Under the pieces are notes generated by a model, which worked only from the letters and a program-made list of their open reading frames with translations, was not told where the DNA came from and searched no databases. From positions 1-64,000 of the forward strand of contig LNDU01000034.1 of assembly GCA_001464735.1 (NCBI GenBank): DNA of 64,000 bases, given 5' to 3'. The DNA is from Nitrospira sp. Ga0074138 (GTDB lineage Bacteria; Nitrospirota; Nitrospiria; Nitrospirales; Nitrospiraceae). The position numbers and the translations under genes were made by a program. This document shows positions 42,358 through 51,966 of the stretch, one piece after another; position 1 is the first letter of the stretch, and the number at the start of each line of letters is the position of its first letter.

Positions 42358-43706
42358 AATCCGTCGGGATGGTGGATCTCTCTCAACCGAAACTTCCCCC
42401 ACAGAACTTGGAGGCGGAGCAGTCGGTGCTCGGTGCGATCCTCCTCGATAACGCCGCCATGCCAAAGGCGATGGAACTGCTAGTGGAGGAAGATTTTTAT
42501 CGGACAGCCCATAAGAAGGTCTTCCAGGCCATGCTTGAACTGTCCGACACCGGCGAAGTGATCGATCAGATTACGCTGACCGAGCGATTGAAATCTCGCG
42601 GTGAACTTGAAGCGATTGGAGGCGCTGCCTTTCTCGCAGAACTTGTCCAGATCGTTCCCAGCTCAGCCAATATCCGGTATCACTGTAAGATTGTTCGGGA
42701 CAAAGCAGTGGCTCGTCAGTTGATCAGCACCTCCACCGAGGTGCTGACGAGGGGCTATGAAGGCACCGCCTCAATCGATGATCTGCTGGATTTTGCCGAG
42801 CGATCGGTCTTCAGCATTGCGCAAGGCAAACTGGAACGGTCGTTCAGCCCGATCAGCCAGGTCATTAAGGAAAGTCTGGATGTCATCGATAAACTTTCGA
42901 AGCGAAAGGAACACGTCACGGGGGTTCCCACGGGGTACTACGACCTCGACGATATTACCGCCGGGCTTCAGGCTTCGGACTTGGTGGTGGTGGCGGGGCG
43001 ACCAAGTATGGGCAAGACAAGCCTTGCGTTAGGGTTTGCCACTCATGCTGCCATTCATGCCAATACGGTGGTCGGTATCTTCAGCTTGGAAATGTCCAAG
43101 CCGCAGATCGTCCTGCGCATGCTCGCCTCGGAAGCACGGGTCGATTCGCATGCGTTGAGGACGGGGAAGCTTCAAAAAGAAGACTGGTGGCGATTAGCAG
43201 AGGCAGCCGGCCGATTGGAGCTTGCGCCGATCTATATCGATGACACGGGTGGCATCACAGTCCAACAAATGCGCGGCAAAGCCCGCCGGCTCAAAGCCGA
43301 GAAGGGGCTCGATCTCCTCATCGTGGATTATCTCCAGCTGATGCAAGGACGAAGCGACTCAGAATCTCGCCAGCAAGAGATCTCCGATATTTCCCGCTCA
43401 TTAAAGGCCTTGGCGAAGGAACTGAATGTGCCGGTGGTTGCCCTCTCCCAGTTGAGCCGAGCGGTGGAGGCCCGTAAGCCGCCGATCCCCATGCTTGCCG
43501 ATCTGCGGGAGAGCGGAGCGATCGAACAAGATGCCGATGTGGTCATGTTCATTTATCGGGAAGATGTGTATGACCAGAATTCGGAGCGAAAAGGGATTGC
43601 CGACATTATAGTCAGTAAACACCGTAATGGACCCATTGGGAAAAAAGAGTTGTTTTTCCAGGACCGATTCGCCAAATTCGAAAGCCTCGATCTTCGCGAA
43701 GCCTAG
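42354..43706 (+). CDS. dnaB: Replicative DNA helicase DnaB
   Basis: DnaB is the hexameric 5'-3' helicase of the replication fork. The N-terminal domain (PPQNLEAEQSVLGAILLD) spans residues 16-115. The RecA-like domain has Walker A GRPSMGKT (215-222), FSLEMSK, LLIVDYLQLM (Walker B), ALSQLSRAVE, and the arginine-finger region RESGAIEQDADVV. No intein is present. Length 450 is normal. It overlaps hisZ by four bases, an unusual partner for dnaB, which usually follows rplI. Confidence 0.96.
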   Translation: MKSVGMVDLSQPKLPPQNLEAEQSVLGAILLDNAAMPKAMELLVEEDFYRTAHKKVFQAMLELSDTGEVIDQITLTERLKSRGELEAIGGAAFLAELVQIVPSSANIRYHCKIVRDKAVARQLISTSTEVLTRGYEGTASIDDLLDFAERSVFSIAQGKLERSFSPISQVIKESLDVIDKLSKRKEHVTGVPTGYYDLDDITAGLQASDLVVVAGRPSMGKTSLALGFATHAAIHANTVVGIFSLEMSKPQIVLRMLASEARVDSHALRTGKLQKEDWWRLAEAAGRLELAPIYIDDTGGITVQQMRGKARRLKAEKGLDLLIVDYLQLMQGRSDSESRQQEISDISRSLKALAKELNVPVVALSQLSRAVEARKPPIPMLADLRESGAIEQDADVVMFIYREDVYDQNSERKGIADIIVSKHRNGPIGKKELFFQDRFAKFESLDLREA

Positions 43707-43783
43707 AATCGTTTGCGCATCGCCCGGGCACTCGGTATAATCGGTTTATCGACTCACCTTCTACGTGTCTTAACGTACGATAG

Positions 43784-45631
43784 ATGCGGACCACACGAAT
43801 GATCTTGGACAGTCGGTTGCTCAGACGGTACGGGAGGTCCTTGTTGGGGACGATGCTGCTCTTTCTGTTCCTTTCCGGTGCGATGGTTGCCTGCGCAGCT
43901 TCACCTCAGCCACAGGCAACGCTTCCTCCATCCGCCACAGCATTGCCACCTCCTCTACCGGCTCCAGAGTCCGACGCGACCTACCATTTCATGATGGGAC
44001 ATCAAGCGGAACTTGCGCAGGACCTCGACGGCGCGTTGAAGGAATATCATGCCGCTCTGAAGGTTGATCCCCAATCTCGCGAGGTCAAGTCTCGTTTGGC
44101 CGCACTGTATTTTGCGTTGGGTGATGTAACCCAAGCAGTGCAGTATGCGGATGAAGTCGGGGAAGGAACGGGACAGGAACCGCAAATGTTGACCCACATG
44201 GCCGGCATCTTGGCCAGCGCGGGGAAGCCGGAGCGTGCCGTGGAGTTATTGGACAAGGCCATCGAGAGTGATCCGGAACGAGGCGAATCCTACTTCCCAA
44301 AGGGACTCATTCTCTTGAACCAGAAACGCATTGCCGAGGCGGAGCAGGTCGTCAAAAAAGGATTACAATATACTGCGGATTCGCCGATCGGCTATTACTA
44401 TTTGGGCCGCATTTCGATCGAAGCGGGAGATAGCGAGCAGGCGGTAGCCAACTTCGATCGCGCCATTGCCGTGAACCAGGCGTTCGAGCCCGCGTATTTA
44501 GCCCAAGCGTCGGTCTACGAATCACGCCAAGAGAAGGACAAAGCGATCGCCGTGCTCAAGAAGTATCTTTCACAAGTTAACCCTCGGAACCGGGATATTC
44601 GACAACATCTGGTCCAGTTGTATGTCGCGACCAAGGATTACGCCGGAGGTCTTGCCGAACTGGAAAAGCTGCTGGAAGACAACCCTGGCGACCTCGATGC
44701 ACAGTTACGCAGGGCGCTCATCTATGGAGAGAAGAAAGAGTTTACCAAGGCGATCAGCCAATTGACCGAGATCTTGAAGGCGAAACCAGCCGAGCTCAAA
44801 GTGAGAGATTATCTCGGGTACTTGTACGAAGAGACCAAGGACGTCTCCAAGGCGATGGAGACCTATCGCTATAATATTCATCTGGATCCGAAATTTGCCG
44901 ACAGTCATATTCATCTGGGTGTGCTCCTCTATCGGCTCAAGAAATTTTCTGAGGCAGTGACGCATCTCGATGAAGCCGTCCGTCTCACGCCAAAACAGCC
45001 CGAACCGCATATTGTCCTTGGGTTGGCCCATTTCCAGAGTGAGCAATTCGAAAAGGCCTCACAGGCGTTTGAGGAGGGGATCCGGCACAATCCCAAGAAC
45101 GCCGATCTCCATTTCAACCTCGGCACGGCCTACGACAAGTTGAATCGGTTTGACGAGCTGGAGCGTGCCATGGAAACGGTGCTCTCCCTCGACCCGCATC
45201 ACGCCGATGCCTTGAACTATCTTGGGTACAGCTATGCGGAGCGCGGTATCAAGATTGATCAAGCCCTGTCCCTGACGAAACGGGCCGTTGGGCTTAAGCC
45301 AGAGAACGGCTACTACGTCGATAGTCTCGGATGGGCCTTGTATAAATCAGGCTTGCTGGCCGAAGCGCTCGTGGAGATCAAGAAAGCCGTGGCGCTGGTC
45401 GGCGATGACCCCGTCATCTATGAGCATCTGGGAGAAATTTACTTGAAGCAGCAGAAAGTGTCTGATGCGCGTGATGCCTGGCTCCATTCACTGGAGATCG
45501 ATCCCTCTAATGACAAGCTGCTCCAACGCTTTCGCGATCAGGGTCTGGCCAATCCAGCTAATGAAGACCGAATCCAGCAAGCCAAGCGCCGCGGAGCAGA
45601 GAAGACATCCACTCCAGTAGCTACTCCGTAA
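43784..45631 (+). CDS. Exported multi-TPR protein, probable lipoprotein
   Basis: This 615-residue protein has an N-terminal hydrophobic segment ending in MVACAAS, a possible lipobox with Cys near residue 37. A Pro/Ala-rich linker and about fifteen TPR units from residue 65 to 590 follow (for example ATYHFMMGHQAELAQDLDGALKEYHAALKVDPQ and ADALNYLGYSYAERGIKIDQALSLTKRAVGLKPENG). Such proteins scaffold outer-membrane assembly, secretion or pilus complexes. It is followed by the pilin gene after a 396-bp regulatory gap. No ribosome site is clear; M6 (43799) is an alternative start. Confidence 0.88.
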   Translation: MRTTRMILDSRLLRRYGRSLLGTMLLFLFLSGAMVACAASPQPQATLPPSATALPPPLPAPESDATYHFMMGHQAELAQDLDGALKEYHAALKVDPQSREVKSRLAALYFALGDVTQAVQYADEVGEGTGQEPQMLTHMAGILASAGKPERAVELLDKAIESDPERGESYFPKGLILLNQKRIAEAEQVVKKGLQYTADSPIGYYYLGRISIEAGDSEQAVANFDRAIAVNQAFEPAYLAQASVYESRQEKDKAIAVLKKYLSQVNPRNRDIRQHLVQLYVATKDYAGGLAELEKLLEDNPGDLDAQLRRALIYGEKKEFTKAISQLTEILKAKPAELKVRDYLGYLYEETKDVSKAMETYRYNIHLDPKFADSHIHLGVLLYRLKKFSEAVTHLDEAVRLTPKQPEPHIVLGLAHFQSEQFEKASQAFEEGIRHNPKNADLHFNLGTAYDKLNRFDELERAMETVLSLDPHHADALNYLGYSYAERGIKIDQALSLTKRAVGLKPENGYYVDSLGWALYKSGLLAEALVEIKKAVALVGDDPVIYEHLGEIYLKQQKVSDARDAWLHSLEIDPSNDKLLQRFRDQGLANPANEDRIQQAKRRGAEKTSTPVATP

Positions 45632-45700
45632 GTCCACCCGCGAATTTTCATCGCCAATCTCTTCGTTCTTGCGACCGCAACATACTGGTGGGGTATTGGT

Positions 45701-45769
45701 GCCCTTCTTTCTGGCATCTGTCCCTGTCGTTCAAGGGGACAGATACCATGCGCAGATGAGGAGAAGGGC
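45701..45769. promoter_or_regulatory. Nested inverted repeats with CTGTC boxes, candidate activator site
   Basis: The inner dyad is ATCTGTCCC (45716-45724) with GGGACAGAT (45736-45744). The outer arms are GCCCTTCT (45701-45708) and AGAAGGGC (45762-45769). The inner arms contain CTGTC at 45718-45722 and its complement GACAG at 45738-45742, with a further CTGTC at 45724-45728. Pseudomonas PilR binds repeated (C/G)TGTC boxes upstream of pilA. This lies about 200 bp before the sigma54-like promoter, a usual enhancer distance. Confidence 0.45.
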
Positions 45770-45921
45770 GTCAGTCACCCAGACAAAAAAGTGTCAATTC
45801 TTGGCTATCCGGAGCAGATTACGGAACGAGAATCGCGCCCTCCGTGACCCCGCCCGTGCCGATTTCTCATAAGTTGTTGCATCATCAGGGATCGATGGTA
45901 CGTTAGGTCTTGTCATTGATC

Positions 45922-45936
45922 GGCACCAAACCTGCT
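45922..45936 (+). promoter_or_regulatory. Candidate sigma54 (-24/-12) promoter of pilA
   Basis: GGCAC (45922-45926), five bases, then CTGCT (45932-45936): the invariant GG and GC are ten bases apart, as in TGGCAC-N5-TTGC. The -24 half is perfect from GG on; the -12 half has C for the first T. Transcription would start near 45947, leaving about 80 nt before the pilA ATG. Pilin genes are sigma54/PilR-controlled in several phyla. Confidence 0.5.
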
Positions 45937-46027
45937 AGAGCAACCGGTAGGCGGCAACAGAAGCGCCGCAGGTTATGACAGGGTATGAAACGGGCCGTCA
46001 GTGAACCATCAACAAGGAGGCAGGACG

Positions 46028-46663
46028 ATGTTGAAGGCAATGCGGAAACAAGAGGGGTTTACCCTCATTGAGTTGATGATCGTCGTGGCGATCATCGGGA
46101 TCCTGGCGGCCATCGCCATTCCCAACTTCATTCAGTATCAGATGCGGTCGCGCACCTCGGAAGCCAAGACGAACTTGAGCGCAATCAAGACAGCGAACTT
46201 TGCCTTCCAAGCAGAACAGCGCTGCTTCTTGAGCTCCGTAGCTGCACCTGTTGCAGTTCCGCAGAACGGTTCGTTGGTGGCTTGGCCTGGAGGGCTTGGT
46301 GGTGTCGCAGCTCCAACGCCCGGTGGTGCCGTGTGGTGTTTCACCAATGCGGGAGCTCCATCGGTTGCAATTGGTACCTATGGTGATATCGGCATGGTGC
46401 CGGCTGGTGCCGTCCGGTATCAATACATGTTGGCTGCCAGCGCTGCTGTGACGCCACTTGTGGGTGGTATTCCGACTCCTGCGAAGGGGCAGTGCGGTGC
46501 CGCGAGTCCCGGGGCATTGGCTGCTGGCCCGGGTAACGCCCCGACGCTGGGTTTCATTGCTCAGGCGCTGGGTGACTTGGATGGTGATGCTGCGTTTGGG
46601 GACTTCCGGGTATCAGACCTCGGCAACGTGGTCAACTGTCTGACGAACGAAAGCATATTCTAA
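46028..46663 (+). CDS. pilA: Type IV pilin PilA
   Basis: The 211-residue prepilin has a short basic leader and the class III cleavage site KQEG/FTLIE, with mature Phe1 and Glu5. The hydrophobic assembly helix [24 protein letters not shown] follows. The globular part is Gly/Ala/Pro-rich with four cysteines, of which CFLSS...WCF and CGA...NCL could form disulfides. It is longer than the short Geobacter conductive pilin. ATG 46028 follows AAGGAGG by seven bases. A strong 12-bp hairpin ends the gene, so it is probably transcribed mainly as a monocistron. Neighbours downstream match the pilGHI order. Confidence 0.93.
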   Translation: MLKAMRKQEGFTLIELMIVVAIIGILAAIAIPNFIQYQMRSRTSEAKTNLSAIKTANFAFQAEQRCFLSSVAAPVAVPQNGSLVAWPGGLGGVAAPTPGGAVWCFTNAGAPSVAIGTYGDIGMVPAGAVRYQYMLAASAAVTPLVGGIPTPAKGQCGAASPGALAAGPGNAPTLGFIAQALGDLDGDAAFGDFRVSDLGNVVNCLTNESIF

Positions 46664-46684
46664 CTCGTCGTCAGGCTGCAATGT

Positions 46685-46713
46685 CCGGTCAGGGCTTACA
46701 GAGCCCTGACCGG
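46685..46713 (+). terminator. Strong hairpin terminator after pilA
   Basis: CCGGTCAGGGCT (46685-46696) and AGCCCTGACCGG (46702-46713) form a perfect 12-bp stem with a 5-nt loop, 22 bp after the pilA stop. The following CTTGTACGTTT is only modestly T-rich. The very stable stem can also protect the abundant pilin mRNA, with partial readthrough into the next genes. Confidence 0.75.
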
Positions 46714-46757
46714 CTTGTACGTTTCGGATCTCGTTTATCGGAACCTCACCTCTCGGT

Positions 46758-47702
46758 ATGTATCGCGTCATGAGATTCGAAGTGCTTCACGCGAAACGTC
46801 AGCACCTGCTTTTCTTCCTGGCTCTCGTCCTTTTGCTCAGCGCCAGTCTGTTCACGCAATACCTCCTGGAACAGCGCAGTCAAGGCCGCGCTGCTAAGCT
46901 GGAACAACTTCGACTCTTGCCGAAAGGGGAGATTCTACGGCCTGCTCTTCTGGGCTATCAGCAGTTGGGAGCAGACCTTCTCTGGTTGCGAGTGGTACAA
47001 GTGCTTGGCGATCGTGTTGTACGCGACAAAGACTACGAATGGCTCTATCACGCACTCGATGTCATCACCACCGTGGATCCCAAGTATGTCTATGCGTACG
47101 AAGCGGGAGGGGTTGTACTGGCTGAACTGGCGTCGCGGGTGGACCTGAGCAATAGGCTGTTGGAAAAGGGACTGGCTCCCAATCCATCCTCGTGGCAGAT
47201 TCCTTTTCGTCTAGGTTTTAATCATTTTTTTCATCTCGGTGATCATACCCGGGCTGCTGAGTATATGGCACAGGCGGCTCGAATCCCTGGGCCGTTTCCC
47301 ATCGGTCCCCCTCATTACACCGCAAGACTGGCATCTCGGCTTTATGTCCAGGGAAAGAACCCTGAGGTGGCGCTTGAATTTCTGGAAGCGATGCTTGAAC
47401 AGACGACCGATGAGTTGGTCCGTGAGAAGCTGCAGCGGCGAATCAGGCGGATAAGCCTGGAACGAGATCTTCAAATGCTGGAACAACAGATCCGCCAGTA
47501 TGCTGATTCGAGAGGGAGGAGACCAGCTTCGCTTATGGAACTCGTATTGGCCGGGTTACTCCCCGGCATCCCGTCTGAGCCATATGGCGGTGACTATCTG
47601 TATGATTCGAAGACCGGAAAGGTCATGAGCAGCACACACGACGAGCGGATGGGGGTCTACGTGCCGGCTGATTCTCTTGCGACACGAGGGGATGTCGAAT
47701 AG
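46758..47702 (+). CDS. Membrane TPR-like protein in PilG position
   Basis: The 314-residue protein has one N-terminal membrane segment (about 19-37, LLFFLALVLLLSASLFTQYLL) and a helical TPR-like periplasmic body (about 80-235, with WLYHALDVITTVDPKYVYAYEAGGVVL). The C-terminal piece GIPSEPYGGDYLYDSKTGKVMS resembles the Ca-site region of GspG-type pseudopilins (DPWGxPYxY). It lies between pilA and an ABC ATPase/permease pair, the position of Myxococcus pilG, an accessory factor for pilus assembly. Homology to PilG is inferred from order, not proven. Confidence 0.78.
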   Translation: MYRVMRFEVLHAKRQHLLFFLALVLLLSASLFTQYLLEQRSQGRAAKLEQLRLLPKGEILRPALLGYQQLGADLLWLRVVQVLGDRVVRDKDYEWLYHALDVITTVDPKYVYAYEAGGVVLAELASRVDLSNRLLEKGLAPNPSSWQIPFRLGFNHFFHLGDHTRAAEYMAQAARIPGPFPIGPPHYTARLASRLYVQGKNPEVALEFLEAMLEQTTDELVREKLQRRIRRISLERDLQMLEQQIRQYADSRGRRPASLMELVLAGLLPGIPSEPYGGDYLYDSKTGKVMSSTHDERMGVYVPADSLATRGDVE

Positions 47703-47709
47703 AGGTTGC

Positions 47710-48672
47710 ATGGAACACTCAAACATTATTCTCAAGACTGCAGGGCTCCGAAAAACGTTCAAAGTCGGGTTCTGGGGGCGCGAGGTGACTGCACTGGAAG
47801 GTCTTGATCTCGAAGTGAAGCAGGGAGAGGTCTTTGGCTTTCTCGGCCCCAACGGCGCCGGCAAAACGACGACGATCAAAATGCTCATGGGATTGATCTA
47901 TCCCACGAGCGGACAAGCCTGGCTCTTTGGCCGACCCATAGGAGACCAGGAGTCGAAGGCCCGGCTTGGGTTTTTGCCGGAATCTCCCTACTTTTATGAT
48001 TACCTCACCGGTCTTGAGTTCCTCCAATTCTATGGCCATCTCTTCGGACTTCGCGGAGTGACATTAGAGAAACGTATTGATGAGTTGTTGGAGCTAGTCG
48101 GGATGTCTCATGCCCGCCATCTTCAATTACGAAAGTTTTCCAAAGGGATGTTGCAGCGGGTGGGGATTGCCCAGGCGCTCATCAACGATCCTGAATTAGT
48201 GGTGCTGGATGAGCCAATGTCAGGCCTGGACCCGGTCGGGCGCAAAGAGATCAGGGACTTGATCCTGTGTCTGAAAGAATCCGGGAAGACGATCTTCTTC
48301 AGTTCTCACATTCTGCACGATGCTGAGCTTCTCTGTGACCGGGTTGCCATTATTCTCAAGGGACGGCAAGTGGCGTGCGGACGCGTGAGTGAGCTGATTG
48401 ATGAAGGTGTGGCGCACTCGGTGGAAGTCGTAATCGATGGGCTTAGCCCTGAAGGGTTGGCGCGGCTGCGTCAACTGGCTGATCGCGTCATCGTTCAGGG
48501 ACCTCAGGTCTTGGCAGTGCTGCCAAGCCGTCAGCAAGTGGGGCCGGTTCTTGAGATCATTCGAGGCGCAGGGGCTACACTAGTGTCGCTGACTCCACAC
48601 AAGGGCTCGCTAGAGGACCTCTTCATTCGGGAGGTCAAGAACAAACAGCCGGAGTTAAGGGAAGCCGTATGA
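47710..48672 (+). CDS. pilH: ABC transporter ATP-binding protein (PilH-like)
   Basis: This 320-residue NatA/CcmA-type ATPase has Walker [11 protein letters not shown]-loop [13 protein letters not shown], signature [13 protein letters not shown] in place of the usual LSGGQ, and Walker [14 protein letters not shown]. An H-loop SSHIL and a C-terminal extension of about 90 residues follow. ATG 47710 is chosen for its fit to family starts; upstream starts at 47677 and 47692 overlap the previous gene. Its end overlaps the permease start (ATGA). In the pilA-pilG-pilH-pilI order it corresponds to PilH, needed for pilus assembly in Myxococcus. A general ABC-2 exporter role is the alternative. Confidence 0.88.
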   Translation: MEHSNIILKTAGLRKTFKVGFWGREVTALEGLDLEVKQGEVFGFLGPNGAGKTTTIKMLMGLIYPTSGQAWLFGRPIGDQESKARLGFLPESPYFYDYLTGLEFLQFYGHLFGLRGVTLEKRIDELLELVGMSHARHLQLRKFSKGMLQRVGIAQALINDPELVVLDEPMSGLDPVGRKEIRDLILCLKESGKTIFFSSHILHDAELLCDRVAIILKGRQVACGRVSELIDEGVAHSVEVVIDGLSPEGLARLRQLADRVIVQGPQVLAVLPSRQQVGPVLEIIRGAGATLVSLTPHKGSLEDLFIREVKNKQPELREAV

Positions 48673-49430
48673 GAATTCTCTCCATCGCGCTCAATACGTT
48701 CCGCGAAAATCTTCGCGAGAAGCTTCTCTATAACTTATTATTTTTTGCCCTCCTCATGATCGGGAGCTCGATCCTTCTTTCCAGGATCACTCTGGGAGAT
48801 TACCATCGATTGATTTTGGATCTTGGACTGGCCAGCATCAATCTGTTTGGCGTGCTCATCGCGATTTTCGTCGGTATCGGGCTCGTGAGCAAGGAAGTCG
48901 ATCGAAAGACAATCTATACGATCGTGTCGAAGCCTATTCCTCGATATGAGTTCCTGCTGGGCAAGTACTGTGGGTTGGTCATTACATTATTGGCGAATAC
49001 CGTGGTGATGGTGGCGGGCTTATTGATCGTGCTGCAGGTCATGGACGTACCGATAACCAGTCTGGTTTTTAAATCCTTGGCTCTTATCTTTTTGGAGCTG
49101 ATGGTCATCACCGCCGTTGCCGTTCTCTTCTCCACGTTTACGAGCGCGACGTTGAGCGCCATTTTTACCCTTGCTGTGTATGTGATTGGTCACTTGTCCG
49201 GTGACCTCAAGGAATTCGCGAAGAAATTAGACGAAGTCAGCCAGATGGTCGTCAATGCCATTTACTATACGCTTCCCAACCTCGAACGATTCAACCTCAA
49301 GGGGCATGTAATTCACCATCTCGACTTCGGCATGACTGATATGGCCTTGTCCTTGACCTATGGGTTGACCTACTCGGCGTTTCTACTCCTTTTGGCGAGC
49401 GTGATCTTCCAACGACGAGATTTTCAGTAA
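48669..49430 (+). CDS. pilI: ABC-2-type permease (PilI-like)
   Basis: The 253-residue membrane protein has six predicted helices, beginning LLYNLLFFALLMIGSSILL. An IVSKPIPRYEFLLGKYCGLVIT segment matches the ABC-2 permease pattern of two-component ABC transporters. It overlaps the ATPase gene by four bases, so the two form one transporter. The position corresponds to Myxococcus pilI. The transported substrate of this system is not known. It converges with ilvD after about 100 bp. Confidence 0.87.
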   Translation: MRILSIALNTFRENLREKLLYNLLFFALLMIGSSILLSRITLGDYHRLILDLGLASINLFGVLIAIFVGIGLVSKEVDRKTIYTIVSKPIPRYEFLLGKYCGLVITLLANTVVMVAGLLIVLQVMDVPITSLVFKSLALIFLELMVITAVAVLFSTFTSATLSAIFTLAVYVIGHLSGDLKEFAKKLDEVSQMVVNAIYYTLPNLERFNLKGHVIHHLDFGMTDMALSLTYGLTYSAFLLLLASVIFQRRDFQ

Positions 49431-49529
49431 CAGATCGAGTGGCCCTTCATCAGCGGGTATATGCATGATGGCGCGAGGAAGGGCGAAGACTGCCTTCTGG
49501 ATGTCGGATGGGGATGGATTCGACCAAGC

Positions 49530-51203
49530 CTAGCTCGTGATGGCGCCTTCCGATGCGGACGAGACGTGTCTGGCATATTTCCCCATCACGCCCGAGGTGT
49601 AACGTGGTATCGGTGGTTTGACCTTCTTCATCCGAGAGGCGATTTCTTTCTGCGAGAGGGCCACATCCAAACGGCGTTTGGGAATATCGAAGGTAATCGT
49701 GTCTCCGTTCTTGACCGACGCGATCGGCCCCCCTTTTGCGGCTTCAGGGGCGACGTGCCCCGCCATCAATCCATGGGTGGCTCCGGAGAAACGGCCATCA
49801 GTGAGCAGGGCTACGGAATCACCAAGGCCGGCACCCACGATGGCAGCCGTCACGCCTAACATCTCACGCATGCCTGGTCCTCCAGACGGACCTTCATACC
49901 GAATGACGACGACATCACCAGGCTTGATCTGCCCCGCCTTGACTGCCACGAAGGCATCCTCCTCCCGCTCATAGACCTTCGCCCGTCCCTGGAACTTGCT
50001 CATCGAATGGCCGGCAACCTTCACGACACAACCGTCCGGCGCCAAATTACCTTTCAGAATGACCAGACCGCCTGTCGGCTTGATGGGGTGGGCGAGGGGA
50101 CGCAAGACTTGTTGTCCTGGTATTTCACGAGCGTTCGCTGCTTCTTCACCGATCGTTCGACCGGTGACGGTGGGCTGATTCCCATGAAGGAGCCCGGCCT
50201 CGAGCAATCGCTTGGCCACCAGAGTTGTGCCACCTGCTGCGTAGAGATCGGCGGCAGCAAATCGGCCCCCTGGTTTGAGGTCGGCCAGCAGAGGGACCTT
50301 GCGATTGATTTTGTCGAAGTCATCGATGCTCAGCTTGATCCCGGACTCACGGGCGATGGCGAGGAGATGCAGTACCGCGTTTGTCGAGCCCCCGGTCGTG
50401 GCGACGGCGGCGATGGCATTCTCCAATGACTTTCTGGTGATAATCTGGCGAGGGCGCAGATTCTGCTTCACGAGCTCCATCACCATCTTGCCGCACTCTA
50501 AGGCGACATCGTCTTTCCGTCCGTCCATGGCGGGCACTCCATTGAGGCCCATCGGTGAAATACCGAGGAATTCAAACGCAATGGCCATCGTATTGGCGGT
50601 GAATTGACCTCCACAAGCTCCAGGCCCCGGGCACGCGTGATCTTCCAAGTCCTTCAGCTCGGCGTCGGTCATCTTTCCCGACGCATGTTTTCCGACCGCT
50701 TCAAAGACATCCTGAATGGTCACATCATGTCCTTGAAACTGTCCCGGCATGATCGAGCCGCCATACAGCATGAGCGACGGCAGGTTCAACCGAGCGAGAG
50801 CCATGACGGTGCCGGGAATTGTTTTATCGCACCCGGACAGAGCGACGACGGCATCGAACAAGTGTCCACGCGCGACGAGCTCGATCGAATCCGCGATGAC
50901 CTCGCGGCTGATCAGAGACGCCTTCATTCCTTCCGTTCCCATCGAGATACCGTCGGACACCGCGATGGTGTTGTACTCGATCGGAGTTCCTCCGGCGGCT
51001 CGAATTCCGGCTTTCACTCGCTCGGAAAGCCGTCGCAAGTGAAAATTGCACGGCATGACCTCGATCCAGGTATTGGCCACGCCAACGAGGGGTTTCGACA
51101 GGTCATCGTCCGTAAAACCCACGGCTTTTAGCATGGCCCTGGCCGGTGCGCGGCCGGGCCCAACGAGGAGATCATGACTCTGGAGTTTCACTTCTTTCTT
51201 CAT
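49530..51203 (-). CDS. ilvD: Dihydroxy-acid dehydratase
   Basis: IlvD dehydrates dihydroxy-acids in isoleucine, valine and pantothenate synthesis. The 557-residue protein has the Fe-S cysteines in [22 protein letters not shown] and [19 protein letters not shown]. The C-terminal domain carries [25 protein letters not shown] and [13 protein letters not shown]. Start 51203 (MKKEVKLQS) has GAAGGA upstream; a GTG at 51224 is possible. It follows the Spy-like gene by 17 bp on the same strand, probably an operon by proximity only. Confidence 0.96.
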   Translation of the reverse strand: MKKEVKLQSHDLLVGPGRAPARAMLKAVGFTDDDLSKPLVGVANTWIEVMPCNFHLRRLSERVKAGIRAAGGTPIEYNTIAVSDGISMGTEGMKASLISREVIADSIELVARGHLFDAVVALSGCDKTIPGTVMALARLNLPSLMLYGGSIMPGQFQGHDVTIQDVFEAVGKHASGKMTDAELKDLEDHACPGPGACGGQFTANTMAIAFEFLGISPMGLNGVPAMDGRKDDVALECGKMVMELVKQNLRPRQIITRKSLENAIAAVATTGGSTNAVLHLLAIARESGIKLSIDDFDKINRKVPLLADLKPGGRFAAADLYAAGGTTLVAKRLLEAGLLHGNQPTVTGRTIGEEAANAREIPGQQVLRPLAHPIKPTGGLVILKGNLAPDGCVVKVAGHSMSKFQGRAKVYEREEDAFVAVKAGQIKPGDVVVIRYEGPSGGPGMREMLGVTAAIVGAGLGDSVALLTDGRFSGATHGLMAGHVAPEAAKGGPIASVKNGDTITFDIPKRRLDVALSQKEIASRMKKVKPPIPRYTSGVMGKYARHVSSASEGAITS

Positions 51204-51220
51204 CGGTTTTTGTCGTTCCT

Positions 51221-51862
51221 TCACTGTACAGACATGTTGCTTGGTGGTGCAGGGGCTGCTTCATGGGGGTTCTTGCCGTGCGGAGTGGCACCATGCGGGT
51301 TGGCCCCATGAGGATTCGTGCCGTACGGCATCGCGCCTCCATGGGGGGTACCATGACCCTTGGGCTGGCCCATCATCTTGGCGTGCTCGGACTGCTCCTT
51401 CGCTCGTTGTTCTGGAGTCAGCAAGCCCATCACGTCGCGACGTGTCTTGATGGAGGTCATTCGTAAACCAACTTGCAAATCTTCGCTTTGTCTCAGCTTG
51501 GTTTCGATCGTGGCGAGATCGGACTGTTCATTGTCGGTTAGCGCCTTCAGTTCACGCTCCGCGATTTGGATGTCGGCTTCGGCCTTGATCCGTGCTTTGT
51601 CAAGATTGAGCTGGATGTCCTTCAGTTTGGCAACCTGATCCGCCGTGAGCCCAATATCCTTATCGTGCTTGAGCAGGTGCCGGATCAGATGGCCGGTCCC
51701 GCTATGCATCATTCCCTTGCCGTAGCTGTGGGCGCCGCCGCCGTGCCCCCCTCCAGCATGACCATAGTTCGGATCATTGGCCCACAGGCTTGGCATATCC
51801 ACCGCTAACAGACATGCTGACGCGACAACAAGCACAGCCGTCGTCCTTGTAAGAGACGTCAT
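51221..51862 (-). CDS. Spy/CpxP-like periplasmic protein with His-rich tail
   Basis: This 213-residue precursor has a signal peptide ending near LWANDP, a His/Gly-rich segment ([20 protein letters not shown]) and a helical LTxxQ domain. Two copies of the Spy/CpxP motif are seen: [19 protein letters not shown] and [15 protein letters not shown]. The C-terminus holds tandem PHGxN/PHGAT units (about 185-205), probably metal-binding. Spy and CpxP are periplasmic chaperones or metal-stress sensors. ATG 51862 has AAGGAGG six bases upstream; the long upstream open frame is not coding. It is next to dnaJ, which suggests a proteostasis theme. Confidence 0.85.
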   Translation of the reverse strand: MTSLTRTTAVLVVASACLLAVDMPSLWANDPNYGHAGGGHGGGAHSYGKGMMHSGTGHLIRHLLKHDKDIGLTADQVAKLKDIQLNLDKARIKAEADIQIAERELKALTDNEQSDLATIETKLRQSEDLQVGLRMTSIKTRRDVMGLLTPEQRAKEQSEHAKMMGQPKGHGTPHGGAMPYGTNPHGANPHGATPHGKNPHEAAPAPPSNMSVQ

Positions 51863-51966
51863 GAATTCCTCCTTGGTTGAGAGGCCCCCGAGTCGAAGCT
51901 TGCCATAGCAGTCGGCGTAACGCAAGCGAGGCGCTTGCCGTTGCCGAGGTCGATCACGTTTCAGGT

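Larger units (their letters stand above)
45632..46027. other. 396-bp regulatory gap upstream of pilA
   Basis: No protein gene is supported here; a 67-codon frame (45669-45872) lacks a ribosome site. It contains a nested inverted-repeat element (45701-45769), a sigma54-like promoter (45922-45936) and the strong pilA ribosome site AAGGAGG (46014-46020). The length and content suit an enhancer-dependent promoter region. Confidence 0.6.

Noticed and set aside
45669..45872. 67-codon open frame in the pilA leader region
   Set aside because: No ribosome site, and it overlaps the inverted-repeat element; regulatory use explains the gap better.
49461..49859. Plus-strand 132-codon frame inside ilvD
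   Set aside because: Antisense to the well-supported ilvD gene; no protein family features.
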